From the NCBI RefSeq assembly GCF_000017565.1, contig NC_009719.1:3145001-3209000 (forward strand): a stretch of 64,000 bases of DNA, given 5' to 3'. The DNA comes from Parvibaculum lavamentivorans DS-1. GTDB lineage: Bacteria; Pseudomonadota; Alphaproteobacteria; Parvibaculales; Parvibaculaceae. The notes under the pieces were generated by a model, which did no database searches, was not told the origin of the DNA, and saw nothing but the letters and a program-made list of their open reading frames with translations. The translations under genes were made by a program, and so were the position numbers. Below are positions 25,779 to 34,476 of this stretch, piece by piece (positions within the stretch are counted from its first letter, which is position 1; every line of letters begins with the position of its first letter).

Positions 25779-26336
25779 ATGTCTATCGTGGTGGGGATGG
25801 AAGAGCGTTTAGAAAGTGCGACGGATCCCGTCGACGTGTCTTTCGAGATCACAGGCGTCGTTAAATGGTTTGATGCGGTCAAGGGGTACGGCTTCATCAT
25901 TCCGGAAAACGGCGGGGACGATGTACTTGTACATTTGTCCTGCCTGAAGCAGGCCGGGCTCGAAGCGCTGGACGAGGGAACGACCGTTACCTGTGAGGCC
26001 GTACGACGGCCCAAGGGCGCCCAGGCTATTCGTGTCGTCGATGTCGATGATACGACCGCAATCAAACCAACATCTGGAAGCGCGCGTGCGGCGAGCCGCT
26101 CGCCAGTCGCAGGCGTCGTACCCATCGGCGATTTCGAGGTCGCGATCGTGAAGTGGTTCAACCGCGCGCGTGGCTATGGTTTCGTAACGCGGGGTGAGGG
26201 CACGCCGGATATTTTCATTCATATGGAGACGTTGCGCCGCTACGGCATTCGCGACTTGTTGCCCGGCCAGCAGATAAATGTGCGGTTCGGCGAGGGCCCA
26301 AAAGGGCTCATGGTGGCGGAAATCGCGCCGGAATAA
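25779..26336 (+). CDS. Protein with two cold-shock domains
   Basis: 186 residues from the ATG at 25779; starts at 25692 or 25797 are also possible, since no strong ribosome-binding site decides. The first cold-shock domain carries [32 protein letters not shown]. The second has [33 protein letters not shown]. Both keep the RNP1/RNP2-type KGYGFI and VLVH/IFIH strands that bind single-stranded nucleic acid. Two-domain CSPs of this size are common in alphaproteobacteria. It likely acts as an RNA chaperone or regulator. Confidence 0.85.
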   Translation: MSIVVGMEERLESATDPVDVSFEITGVVKWFDAVKGYGFIIPENGGDDVLVHLSCLKQAGLEALDEGTTVTCEAVRRPKGAQAIRVVDVDDTTAIKPTSGSARAASRSPVAGVVPIGDFEVAIVKWFNRARGYGFVTRGEGTPDIFIHMETLRRYGIRDLLPGQQINVRFGEGPKGLMVAEIAPE

Positions 26337-26426
26337 GGCGCGGTAAACGGGTTCGCCGAATTTCCCGTCCGTGCTATAGGACCGCAATCGACATTGCGGA
26401 CTCCGCACAACAATATCCAAGCTCTC

Positions 26427-26855
26427 ATGGACAATGACGACGACAATCCGCCGGAAGGCTTCGTGCCTTCCACAAGCCGTGGCCCCTACACCAGCCACAA
26501 CGGTCCGTTTTTTCATAAGGTTACGGCAGATGGCTTTGTGCATGGTGTGCGGGTCAAGAAACGGCACTGCAACTCGCGCGGCATCACACATGGCGGGATG
26601 CTGATGGCATTTGCCGATGGGCTTCTTGGAACAGCCGTCTGGCGGGAAACGCAGACCGTGGCGTTGACGGTCCGCATGAATTCGGACTTTCTGTCCTCCG
26701 CGCGGCCAGGCGAATGGCTCGAAGGCACCGCCCGGGTGACGAAGGCGACGAAGTCTGTGGCGTTCTGCGAGGCCGAGCTTTACGTCGGCGGGCGCGCCGT
26801 GTTGAAGGCCAGCGGCGTTTTCAAGCTGATGCAACGCCACAAGGACGTGAACTGA
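26427..26855 (+). CDS. PaaI-type hotdog thioesterase
   Basis: 142 residues from the ATG at 26427, preferred over an in-frame TTG at 26394; homologues begin near DNPPEGFVP. The hotdog fold is indicated by NSRGITHGGMLMAFADGLLG, which carries the PaaI-family HGG...D catalytic pattern, and by RMNSDFLSSARPGEWLEGTARV. It probably hydrolyses an acyl-CoA; the substrate is not deducible. It lies 90 bp after the cold-shock gene. Confidence 0.85.
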   Translation: MDNDDDNPPEGFVPSTSRGPYTSHNGPFFHKVTADGFVHGVRVKKRHCNSRGITHGGMLMAFADGLLGTAVWRETQTVALTVRMNSDFLSSARPGEWLEGTARVTKATKSVAFCEAELYVGGRAVLKASGVFKLMQRHKDVN

Positions 26856-26868
26856 CCGCGTCAAGCAG

Positions 26869-26898
26869 TTGCGGCACCAACCATATCGGGTGTATTGC
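26869..26898 (+). promoter_or_regulatory. Possible promoter of tRNA-Pro
   Basis: TTGCGG (26869-26874) and TATTGC (26893-26898) are separated by 18 bp. This would start transcription about 20 bp before the tRNA. The -10 match is weak, so this is tentative. Confidence 0.35.
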
Positions 26899-26923
26899 AG
26901 GGCCAGCCATAGTCGGCGGATGT

Positions 26924-27000
<77 letters not shown>

Positions 27001-27022
27001 TTGTTTAGTATAAGTCCTATAC

Positions 27023-27055
27023 AAAAAAGGGAGCCCGGCCACGGACTCCCTTTTT
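27023..27055. terminator. Bidirectional Rho-independent terminator
   Basis: Hairpin arms GGGAG (27029-27033) and CTCCC (27046-27050), with inner CCG/CGG pairs, are flanked by six A's on the left and five T's on the right. It therefore works on both strands, serving tRNA-Pro (+) and the convergent 72-residue gene (-) that stops at 27078. Confidence 0.85.
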
Positions 27056-27077
27056 GCGTCATGGGTGCATTCAGGTT

Positions 27078-27296
27078 TCAGGCCGCTTGGGCGGCTTGGC
27101 CGATGTCTGTCTTGTCGAGCCACCAAGCGCGGGAAGCGAGGCGTTCGATGCCATGGGTGGACCAGCATGCTGTGCCGCCGCGCCGGGCGGGGCCTGTCAG
27201 GTCCAGGATGCATTCGATGTCCAGGCTGTTGAAGCCTTGGGCGGCGAGAAGGCGGGTAGCGGTGTCTCGGTCGAGATAACGGGGCGGAATACTCAT
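27078..27296 (-). CDS. Small protein of unknown function (72 residues)
   Basis: 72 residues from the ATG at 27296 (MSIPPRYLDRDTATRLLAAQGFNSLDIECILDLTG...). GAAGGAG lies 8 bp upstream as a near-ideal ribosome-binding site, and a terminator follows 23 bp after the stop; both support a real gene. The frame is open further upstream, but that part is basic and low-complexity. The protein is soluble, with a predicted helical first half and Trp-rich WSTHGIERLASRAWWLDK in the second half. I do not recognise the family. Confidence 0.6.
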   Translation of the reverse strand: MSIPPRYLDRDTATRLLAAQGFNSLDIECILDLTGPARRGGTACWSTHGIERLASRAWWLDKTDIGQAAQAA

Positions 27297-27500
27297 GGGG
27301 GGACTCCTTCGACCTTGAGCGGTTTTTCTTTCGGCAGTCGCAGACGGGGGGTTGGCCTCTTGGGAAGCTGTTTTCAGCTTCGCGCCCGCCGTTGCGATGG
27401 TCTTGTTGTCGCTTGCAAATTCGGCTCTTTTAGGGCGATAAGAATAAAGTTTCACGACGATCATCCCCGCATCCGGGGATCAGGCTTCGAGGGTGTGAAT

Positions 27501-27809
27501 TTGGCACGCGCGCGCATCTACAAACCCGCCAAAACGGCCATGCAGTCGGGCCAGGCGAAGACCAGGAAATGGGTTCTCGAGTTCGAGCCCGGCAGTGCGC
27601 GCGATGTGGAGCCATTGATGGGCTGGACGAGTTCCCGGGATACCAACGCCCAGGTGCTGCTCCGTTTCGACAGCAAGGAAGAGGCTGTCGCCTACGCGGA
27701 AAAGCACGGCGTCGAATATCAGTTGTTTGAGCCGAAGCCGCGGCGCCGGACGATCAAGGCCTATGCCGATAATTTCAAGTTCGGCCGGCAAGGCCTCTGG
27801 ACCCACTAA
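27501..27809 (+). CDS. NDUFS4-like NADH:ubiquinone oxidoreductase accessory subunit
   Basis: 102 residues from a TTG at 27501 (LARARIYKPAKTAMQSG), with GAGGG at suitable distance; a GTG two codons earlier is possible. The family is 'ETC complex I subunit conserved region', the bacterial counterpart of the 18-kDa AQDQ/NDUFS4 subunit found in alphaproteobacteria and mitochondria. Characteristic segments are ARIYKPAKTAMQSG, W-LEFEP and PLMGWTSSRDTNAQV, then EEAVAYAEKHGVEYQL and the end KPRRRTIKAYADNF. It is encoded away from the nuo operon, with tRNA-Arg 11 bp downstream, probably on the same transcript. Confidence 0.88.
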   Translation: MARARIYKPAKTAMQSGQAKTRKWVLEFEPGSARDVEPLMGWTSSRDTNAQVLLRFDSKEEAVAYAEKHGVEYQLFEPKPRRRTIKAYADNFKFGRQGLWTH

Positions 27810-27820
27810 GGCCGCTTCCC

Positions 27821-27897
27821 GGTCCCGTAGCTCAACCGGATAGAGCAACAGATTTCTAATCTGTCGGTTGCAGGTTCGAGTCCTGCCGGGATCACCA
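27821..27897 (+). tRNA. tRNA-Arg (anticodon TCT), CCA encoded
   Basis: Acceptor stem GGTCCCG pairs with CGGGATC (one G-U). Anticodon stem ACAGA/TCTGT with loop TTTCTAA gives anticodon TCT, reading AGA/AGG codons, which are rare in this GC-rich sequence. The T arm has CAGGTTCGAGTCCTG. Encoded CCA is at 27895-27897. It lies 11 bp after the NDUFS4-like gene and 3 bp before the convergent ligD stop. Confidence 0.95.
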
Positions 27898-27900
27898 GCA

Positions 27901-30438
27901 TCAGGCGTCGACATCGAGTGCACGCAAGGCCGATGCCTTGAGTGACTGTCGAAGGGAGCCATAACCCTTCCATGGATCGGTGCGGCGCTTGGCAAAGGCA
28001 GTTTCTATCGTCACGTCGCCCCCGGAGTTCGCCTCGTCGAGTTCCTCCCAGGTTACCGGCCATGCGACCGGCGCTCCTTTTCGTGCGCGGGGCGAGTAGG
28101 GCGCGATGGCGGTAGATGAGCGGTCATTTCGCAGGTAGTCGATGAATATGCGGCCGGTGCGCTTTGATTTGGTCATTTTCGCGACATAACGCTCCGGGGC
28201 GTCTGCCTCCAGCCGCTCAGCGAGCGCACGCGTGAAAGCCTTCACGACCGGCCATTCATGGCGGCGCACCAAAGGCGCGACGACGTGGACGCCCTTGCCA
28301 CCGGTAAGCATGGGATAACTCTGCAGCTCCAGAGCTTCCAGCACATTGCGCATTCGCCGCGCGGCTTCGATCACCGTGTCGAAAGGGAGATCGGGGTCCG
28401 GATCGAGATCGAAAACAATCCTGTCAGGGCGTTCGACATCGTCGATATGAGAGCCCCACAGATGGAGCTCCAGCACACCCATTTGTGCGGCGGCGACAAG
28501 GCCCTTGGCATCCGTCAGATAGAGATAGTCCTGCCGTTCTTTCGATCCCTTTACCGGCAGTTCCTTGAAGCCTTCGGGAAGGCTCGAGCCGGCATGTCGC
28601 TGGAAGAAACATTTTTTCTGCGGTCCCTGCGGGCAACGCACGAGACTGAGCAGGCGGTTTGCCAGGTGCGGCAGCATAAGCGGTGCGGCTTTTTGCATGT
28701 ATCGCGCGAGCGCGAGTTTGGTGACGCCTTGCTCTGGAAAAAGAATGCGGTCCGGATGAGTGATACGGACACCTTCAATGACTGCGTCGTCGTCGGCATC
28801 TTTCGAGGTTTTGTCGGTTGCTGTCATTTTTTCGATCTTCTCCACCGGAACGGCGCTCTCGCGCGTGACGGCACTTGCGGGCTTGTCCTCGCGCAAGCCC
28901 AAGTAGCGCGCCTGCCGCACGGCGCCGTCATGGGTAAACTCGGCAAATCCGATCTGGGCCACGAGTTCGGGCCGCAGCCAACGCACGTTGCGCCTGATCT
29001 CGGCGGGCACATCGCCCTTGAGCGGTGAGGTGCGCCGCGCCAAAGAGGCGAAACGCTTTGAAAGTGCATTCAGGTCGGCCTCGGAAAAGCCTGTGCCGAC
29101 CCTGCCTGCATAGCGTAGCTCGCCATCCTCCCGAAGAGCCAGCAGGAGCGAGGAGAATGCCCGGCCGCGCTCCGAGGGAGACCAACCGACAATGACGAAC
29201 TCCTGTTCATGCTGGCATTTGATCTTCAGCCAGGACTTTCCACGTCCGGAGCGATACGGCCGGTCGGCGCGTTTGGCGATCACCCCTTCGAAGCCGCGCG
29301 TGCAGAGCGCTTCGAGCATCATCTCTCCCTCACCTTCCACATGGTCGGTGTAATAGACGGGGCCTTTCTTCCCGGCCGCACCGAGCAGTGCTTTCAGCTG
29401 CTTCTTGCGTTCGATCAACGGTCTTTTGCGCAGATCTTCGCCTTCGGAATGGAGGAGATCGAAGGCGAAAAAAGACAAGCGTCCCTTTTTCTCACCTTTC
29501 AATGTGCGTTGCAGATCGCTGAAGCTCGAGCGGCCTTTCGCGTCGGTGACGACGATCTCACCATCGATCAGCGCGCCATCAAGACCAAGGTCAGAAAACG
29601 CAGAACCAAGTGCGCCGTAGCGTTCAGTCCAATCGAGGCCGCTTCGGGTGAAAATGCGGACCTCTTCTCCCGTTACAGAGGCGAGAGCGCGGTATCCGTC
29701 GTATTTCATTTCGAACAGCCAATCATCTCCTGACGGTGGCTCATCCACGAGCGTTGCCAGGGCTGGTTCGACAAAGCCGGGCAAAGGATGTTTCGGGCCC
29801 TTCGATGTAACCCGCTTCGACTTGGCCTTCTTCGCCTTGCCGTCTTCCCAGACACGATCGGGTGCGTCCGAGACTTCCTTTTTGCCGCGACCAGAAGAGA
29901 CGCTTGTCTTGTATTCTTCGACAGGGTCTTTGCTGCTGCTTGCGACATCGTCGCGCTCCTTTATGAGGAGCCAATTTTCCCGCTTCGGGTCGCGTTCGCC
30001 CTTGAAACGGATGAGTGCCCATCGTCCTTTCAGTCGCTCGCCATGAATTTCAAAAGCGAGCTTGCCTTTCTTCAGGCCTTCATGCGGATCGCCGATCGGT
30101 TGCCATTCGCCGCGATCCCATAGAAGCACCGTCCCGGCGCCGTAGTGACCTTCCGGGATGTTTCCCTCAAAGGCGATGTAGTCGACCGGGTGATCCTCTG
30201 TGCGGACGGCGAGGCGCTTAACAGAAGGATCGAGGCTCGGACCTTTCGTGATGGCCCAGCTCTTCAGAACGCCATCGAGTTCCAGGCGAAGGTCGTAGTG
30301 CAGCCGACGGGTATGATGCATCTGGATCGAATAGCGATGGCCCTTGCGCCGCGCTTTCTTGCCGCGAGGTTCAGGTGTTTCGTCAAAATGACGCTTCGCC
30401 CAATAGGTTTCGAGGCTGGACGTACTCTTGCGCGACAT
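27901..30438 (-). CDS. ligD: Multifunctional DNA ligase D (phosphoesterase-ligase-polymerase)
   Basis: 845 residues with all three LigD modules in the Pseudomonas order. The N-terminal 3'-phosphoesterase has H41, H47, D49 (in HHTRRLHYDLRLELDG) and H83. The ATP-dependent ligase has nucleotidylated K245 in FEMKYDGYR, followed by DGEIV and WLKIKC. The C-terminal primase-polymerase has VFDLDPDPDLPFD as its acidic metal site and FIDYLRNDRSSTAIAPYSPRA. It carries out end processing, gap filling and sealing in bacterial non-homologous end joining with Ku, whose gene is 6 bp upstream on the same strand. Confidence 0.96.
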   Translation of the reverse strand: MSRKSTSSLETYWAKRHFDETPEPRGKKARRKGHRYSIQMHHTRRLHYDLRLELDGVLKSWAITKGPSLDPSVKRLAVRTEDHPVDYIAFEGNIPEGHYGAGTVLLWDRGEWQPIGDPHEGLKKGKLAFEIHGERLKGRWALIRFKGERDPKRENWLLIKERDDVASSSKDPVEEYKTSVSSGRGKKEVSDAPDRVWEDGKAKKAKSKRVTSKGPKHPLPGFVEPALATLVDEPPSGDDWLFEMKYDGYRALASVTGEEVRIFTRSGLDWTERYGALGSAFSDLGLDGALIDGEIVVTDAKGRSSFSDLQRTLKGEKKGRLSFFAFDLLHSEGEDLRKRPLIERKKQLKALLGAAGKKGPVYYTDHVEGEGEMMLEALCTRGFEGVIAKRADRPYRSGRGKSWLKIKCQHEQEFVIVGWSPSERGRAFSSLLLALREDGELRYAGRVGTGFSEADLNALSKRFASLARRTSPLKGDVPAEIRRNVRWLRPELVAQIGFAEFTHDGAVRQARYLGLREDKPASAVTRESAVPVEKIEKMTATDKTSKDADDDAVIEGVRITHPDRILFPEQGVTKLALARYMQKAAPLMLPHLANRLLSLVRCPQGPQKKCFFQRHAGSSLPEGFKELPVKGSKERQDYLYLTDAKGLVAAAQMGVLELHLWGSHIDDVERPDRIVFDLDPDPDLPFDTVIEAARRMRNVLEALELQSYPMLTGGKGVHVVAPLVRRHEWPVVKAFTRALAERLEADAPERYVAKMTKSKRTGRIFIDYLRNDRSSTAIAPYSPRARKGAPVAWPVTWEELDEANSGGDVTIETAFAKRRTDPWKGYGSLRQSLKASALRALDVDA

Positions 30439-30444
30439 CGGTCG

Positions 30445-31368
30445 CTAACCTGCCTTGCGCTTCGCTGGCGCGCGCTTCGCCGATCCCGTCTTGCTGCCGC
30501 CTTTGACAGACCGCTTCAACGCTTCGACAAGATCGATAACTTCGGCGCCGCCTGGTGCTTCTTCTTCTGCCACTGCAACTGGTTTCTTTTTCTTTGCCTT
30601 GGCATCTATCAATTCACGGACGGCTTCAGTGTACTGATCCTTGAACTCCCGCGGCTCGAAAGGCGCGGTCTTGCGCTCAATGAGCTCTTCGGCAAGAGAC
30701 AGCAGCTCTTTCTCAGGCTCTTCGTCGTCCGATGCCGTGAAGTAGGGGGTGGCGCTTCGGACTTCGTCGGAAAAGCGCAGTGTCTCGAGCAGGAGACCAT
30801 TTCCGCAGGGTTTCAATGTGGCGATATGCTCGCGACCCCGCATGACGAACTGTCCGATGCCTACCTTGCCGGAGGCGCGCAATGCATCGCGGAGAACGCG
30901 GTAGCCTTCTTCCGCCAGATTGTCGTCGGGCACGACGTAGTAAGGACGGTCGAACCACAAAGGCTCAATTTCGCCCTGTTTAACAAACTGGACGAGATCG
31001 AGGGTTCTCTTGGTTTCGAGTTTCAGGTTTTCGATCTCGTCTTGTTCCAGCAGGACATAATGGCCTTTTTCCAACTCGAAGCCCTTGACGATTTCGTCCA
31101 TGTCGACAGGGCCTATGCCGGGCACGACCTTCTGATAACGGATACGTTTGCCCGAGGGCTCGTGGATCTGATGAAATTCAATGCGCGCACCGGTCTTTGT
31201 AGCGGGAAAAATTTTCACCGGCAGCGAGACGAGCGCCAGCCGTATGTTCCCGCTCCATGCGGCGCGAGCCGACGTGATAGCCGCCGCGGGCGACTTCTTT
31301 CGAGCCTTGCTTCTGGGTGTCGTTTTTTTTTCCGCGGCGCTGCGGGTGGATGTGCTGCGTTTTGCCAT
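30445..31368 (-). CDS. ku: Ku-family DNA end-binding protein
   Basis: 307 residues, usual for bacterial Ku homodimers. The core has SWSGNIRLALVSLPVKIFPATKT-like sequence (here AAWSGNIRLALVSLPVKI), FHQIHEPSGKRIRYQKVVPG, and LDLVQFVKQGEIEPLWFDRPYYVVPD. A Lys/Ala-rich C-terminal tail (KRSVKGGSKTGSAKRAPAKRKAG) resembles tails that bind DNA and LigD. The N-terminus is also Lys/Arg/Ser-rich. It forms an operon with ligD (6-bp gap). Double-strand-break repair in non-dividing cells is the expected role. Confidence 0.95.
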   Translation of the reverse strand: MAKRSTSTRSAAEKKTTPRSKARKKSPAAAITSARAAWSGNIRLALVSLPVKIFPATKTGARIEFHQIHEPSGKRIRYQKVVPGIGPVDMDEIVKGFELEKGHYVLLEQDEIENLKLETKRTLDLVQFVKQGEIEPLWFDRPYYVVPDDNLAEEGYRVLRDALRASGKVGIGQFVMRGREHIATLKPCGNGLLLETLRFSDEVRSATPYFTASDDEEPEKELLSLAEELIERKTAPFEPREFKDQYTEAVRELIDAKAKKKKPVAVAEEEAPGGAEVIDLVEALKRSVKGGSKTGSAKRAPAKRKAG

Positions 31369-31532
31369 GCGGACATAGGCTCCATGCGGATAAGACCGCT
31401 GTGATGAAGCTTTAAAAACGCGCCGGAGGAGGCGGAAGTTCCATTTCGGCGGCTGAGGAAAGGAGGAACTTGGAATGGCGCCGGAGAGTTCTAGTTTTTC
31501 AGGTGAGCTGGCGGGCCGATCCGGAGGCGGAA

Positions 31533-31892
31533 GTGGGTAAAGAGAAAGAAAACTACAATCCCGATAAAGAGAGACCCGGCTACGGCATCTCCAACACCGA
31601 CTATGAGTCCGTTCATGGCGAAGAAGATGGCGGGCTGCCTAATCCAAAAGAGCCTGCTTCTGCCGGGACGGTCCAGCATGAAGTGGAAAAGCGGTTGATT
31701 GATGCCGCAGGGCTCGATTCATCGGGAATCGCTGTCGCCGTTTCAGGCGGAAATGTGAGGATCAGCGGCGTTGTGCAGACCGACGCTGAACGCAAACTCG
31801 CCGAGGAGGCTGCTTCAAGCACCCCCAATGTCGTCAGGGTTGAGAATGACCTGACAATTGAGCCTGAAAATGACGGTTCTGGCGAAAAATAA
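31533..31892 (+). CDS. BON-domain protein
   Basis: 119 residues from a GTG at 31533, chosen because GGAGG (31523-31527) precedes it at good spacing; a TTG at 31470 would add 21 residues. The N-terminal half is polar and acidic (KENYNPDKERPGYGISNTDYES). The C-terminal half is a single BON domain (VEKRLIDAAGLDSSGIAVAVSGGNVRISGVVQTDAERKLAEEAASSTPNVVRVENDL). BON domains often bind membranes or phospholipids. No signal peptide or lipobox is visible, unlike OsmY. It follows ku divergently (start-to-start about 165 bp). Confidence 0.78.
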   Translation: MGKEKENYNPDKERPGYGISNTDYESVHGEEDGGLPNPKEPASAGTVQHEVEKRLIDAAGLDSSGIAVAVSGGNVRISGVVQTDAERKLAEEAASSTPNVVRVENDLTIEPENDGSGEK

Positions 31893-32022
31893 TTACCATA
31901 ATGATCTGTCTGACCAAGCTTTAACTTGTGGATATACGATGGCTTCACGATCATGGAGGGAAAGATAAGGTCGACGAACACGCCGAAAATGGCGGAGCGT
32001 GGCCGACCGGTGGGAGGAAGAG

Positions 32023-32787
32023 ATGCGTGATATAGGAGACCGATCTGCGGCCGCAATGGTGCCCGGACAGCGTTTTGACACTCGTCTGTTCGGTGGGCTG
32101 TTTCTGCTGACGATATTCATCATTGCATTCAGTGCGGGCGCCTGGGCGGCCGACAAAGTTTTGGCGGATCCGACCAAGCCCGACCCGTCCATCGAGGGGG
32201 CGCCCAACGAGGAATCCGGTCAGGATCTCTATACGCGCGGCTTTTACCCGCAAGCGCTGGCCGAGTGGAAACGAGCCGTCGAACAGAACAAGGATCCGGG
32301 GGCGGCGTTTCGGCTGGGTGAAGAGCATTTCGACGCGAAAGTCGTCGAGCGAGACGTAGAGACCGCCATCAAATATTACTTCATAGGCGCTCTTGGCGGT
32401 GACAAGAGGGCGCAGATGGACCTTGCCTCCATGTATGACAAGGGCTGGGGCGTACCGCAGGATTTGCAGAAGGCTGCCCAATGGTATGAGGCGGCGGCGA
32501 AGCAGGGACTTGAGAGTTCCCAGTATAATATCGCCACGATGTACGAAGAGGGTGTGGGGGTCGAGGCCGACAAGGTCAAGGCATACCAATATTATCAACT
32601 CGCCATCCAAGGCGGTTTCCCCAAGTTTGCGACAGAGGCAATCGAAAATCTCGCGGAAAACATGACGCCTGCCGAAATCAAGAAGGCAAGCATCATGGCT
32701 CGCGATTTCCAACCGTTGACGCGCGAGCAAAGCGCGGCGGAAGTTCAAAGCTTTGCTGAAGTCGAAAAAGCCGGTCGCGCCGAGTAA
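32023..32787 (+). CDS. Sel1-repeat protein with N-terminal signal anchor
   Basis: 254 residues from the ATG at 32023, preceded by GGAGGAAGAG; an upstream GTG at 31999 is less likely. A hydrophobic segment at about 25-42 (FGGLFLLTIFIIAFSAGAWA) would export or anchor the protein. Then come Sel1/TPR-like repeats: GAAFRLGEEHFDAKVVERD, AQMDLASMYDKGWGVPQDLQKAAQWYEAAAKQG and SQYNIATMYEEGVGVEADKVKAYQYYQLAIQGG. Such proteins mediate protein-protein contacts in the envelope. The partner is unknown. Confidence 0.82.
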   Translation: MRDIGDRSAAAMVPGQRFDTRLFGGLFLLTIFIIAFSAGAWAADKVLADPTKPDPSIEGAPNEESGQDLYTRGFYPQALAEWKRAVEQNKDPGAAFRLGEEHFDAKVVERDVETAIKYYFIGALGGDKRAQMDLASMYDKGWGVPQDLQKAAQWYEAAAKQGLESSQYNIATMYEEGVGVEADKVKAYQYYQLAIQGGFPKFATEAIENLAENMTPAEIKKASIMARDFQPLTREQSAAEVQSFAEVEKAGRAE

Positions 32788-32868
32788 GCAGGCCGCTCCG
32801 TTCCGTTTTCCCGCGCCTTGACGTCTGGGCTCCGTTATCATCGCCTCCGTTATACGAACGGAGGCGAT

Positions 32869-34191
32869 ATGACGGACGTCTGGTCGAACTGGTCTGGTTG
32901 GGTGAAAGCATGGCCGAGAGCGCTCGCCGCGCCTTCGACCGAGGAAGAGGTGGCCGAGCTGCTGCGGAGTGCCGTATCGCCCATCAGGGTTGCCGGCAGG
33001 GGACACTCATTCACGCCACTTGTCGAGAGCAGCGGGACAATTCTGACGTTATGGGGCTTGCGAGGTGTCGTGGACCATGACGAGACAGGGCAGACAGCAC
33101 GGATCAAGGCTGGCACGACGATTCAGGATCTCGGGCCGGAGCTTTTCGAACGGGGGCTGGCGCTCATCAATCAGGGCGACATCGACAGGCAGGCTCTGGC
33201 GGGCGCTGTCGGGACCGGCACCCACGGAACGGGCGGCGGTCTGGGCTCCATTTCGGCGGCCGTTCGTGGCTTTCGTCTTGCGACGGCGAGCGGCGATATC
33301 CTCACCTGCAATGCCACCGAGAACCCGGATGTCTTCGACGCCGGGCGTGTGAGCTTCGGCAGTCTCGGCGTTATGACCGAGATCACCATGCAATGCCGGC
33401 CTATCTATGCTCTGGAGGAGACGGGCGGCCGGATGCCGATTGCCGAAGCCTTGTCCCGCGCGCCCGAATTGCGCGATGCGAACCGGCATTTCGAGTTCTT
33501 CTGGTTTCCGTTTGCCGATCATGCCTTGGTGAAAATACTGAAGGAGACGGACAAGGAAGCACGGCCTCGCCGCCGCAGGCCCGATGGCGAGATGGCGCGT
33601 GACGACAAGACGATGATGTGGGCTTGCGAAGCTTCGCGCCTGCTGCCTTTCCTGCGGGGACCGATTCAGAAATTCATGACCTCGGCAAGCGGGTCACGCT
33701 ATTCCGGCGGTGAAACGGTAAACGGGGAACAGAAGACGAAAGTCCGATGGTCGCATGATGCGTTTCCAAGCGACCGGAATGTGCGGTTCAATGAAATGGA
33801 ATATGCCGTTCCTGCGGAAAAAGGACCGGAATGTATTCGCGAGGTGGGCGAGTACATGCGGAAATGCGGAATCAATTTTCTGTTTCCGCTCGAGTTCCGC
33901 TACGTGGCGGCGGATGACGCCTGGCTTAGCCCTTTCTACAAACGCGACAGTGTCACGATTTCGGTGCACCAATACCACCGGCAGACCTACAAGGAGCTCT
34001 TCGCCGGCGTTGAAGAGATATTCCGCCGCTACGAGGGCCGTCCGCATTGGGGAAAGCTGCACACGCTCGGCGCATCCGATTTCGCAGCACTTTATCCGAA
34101 GTGGGACGATTTTTGCGCGTTGAGAAGGCGGCTCGATCCAACCGGCAAGTTTCTCAACGCTCATCTCAAACGCATTTTCGGCGAGGAGTGA
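32869..34191 (+). CDS. FAD-linked aldonolactone oxidase-like protein
   Basis: 440 residues from the ATG at 32869, preceded by GGAGG. The VAO-type FAD domain shows PIRVAGRGHSFTPLVESSG, where the GRGHS His is the covalent flavin site in several relatives, then GTHGTGGGLGSISAAVRGF. The C-terminal D-arabinono-1,4-lactone oxidase-type domain ends with RPHWGKLHTL, the HWxK motif of aldonolactone oxidoreductases, and DPTGKFLNAHLKRIFG. It probably oxidises a sugar lactone or alditol using FAD. It converges with the biotinyl protein gene (3-bp gap). Confidence 0.87.
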   Translation: MTDVWSNWSGWVKAWPRALAAPSTEEEVAELLRSAVSPIRVAGRGHSFTPLVESSGTILTLWGLRGVVDHDETGQTARIKAGTTIQDLGPELFERGLALINQGDIDRQALAGAVGTGTHGTGGGLGSISAAVRGFRLATASGDILTCNATENPDVFDAGRVSFGSLGVMTEITMQCRPIYALEETGGRMPIAEALSRAPELRDANRHFEFFWFPFADHALVKILKETDKEARPRRRRPDGEMARDDKTMMWACEASRLLPFLRGPIQKFMTSASGSRYSGGETVNGEQKTKVRWSHDAFPSDRNVRFNEMEYAVPAEKGPECIREVGEYMRKCGINFLFPLEFRYVAADDAWLSPFYKRDSVTISVHQYHRQTYKELFAGVEEIFRRYEGRPHWGKLHTLGASDFAALYPKWDDFCALRRRLDPTGKFLNAHLKRIFGEE

Positions 34192-34194
34192 ACG

Positions 34195-34419
34195 TTACAC
34201 CTCCTCGACGATTGCGACGATCTGGCCTTCGGCGACGGACTCTTCCTCGGCAACCAGGATTTCGACCAGCTTGCAATCCGCGGGCGCGCAAACCGGAATC
34301 TCCATCTTCATCGACTCGAGGATGAGGATGGGGTCTTCTTCTTCCAGCGTGTCTCCGGATTTCGTTTCGATCTTCCAGACCTTGCCGGCGATCTCACTCT
34401 TTACTTCGACCGTTGCCAT
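34195..34419 (-). CDS. Small stand-alone biotinyl (biotin/lipoyl attachment) protein
   Basis: 74 residues, essentially one biotin-attachment domain. ESMKMEIPV contains the acceptor K38; EIAGKVWKI and EGQIVAIVEE form the ends of the flattened barrel. Such short BCCP-like proteins are often annotated as the biotin carrier of an acyl-CoA or acetyl-CoA carboxylase. No carboxylase subunit is encoded next to it, so its partner must be elsewhere on the chromosome. It is far shorter than AccB and lacks the Ala/Pro-rich N-terminus. Confidence 0.85.
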   Translation of the reverse strand: MATVEVKSEIAGKVWKIETKSGDTLEEEDPILILESMKMEIPVCAPADCKLVEILVAEEESVAEGQIVAIVEEV

Positions 34420-34476
34420 TCTCTTCTTCCTGTTTCAGTTCGCCAGCGGATGTTCACCGATGCATCTTGCTGGCTT

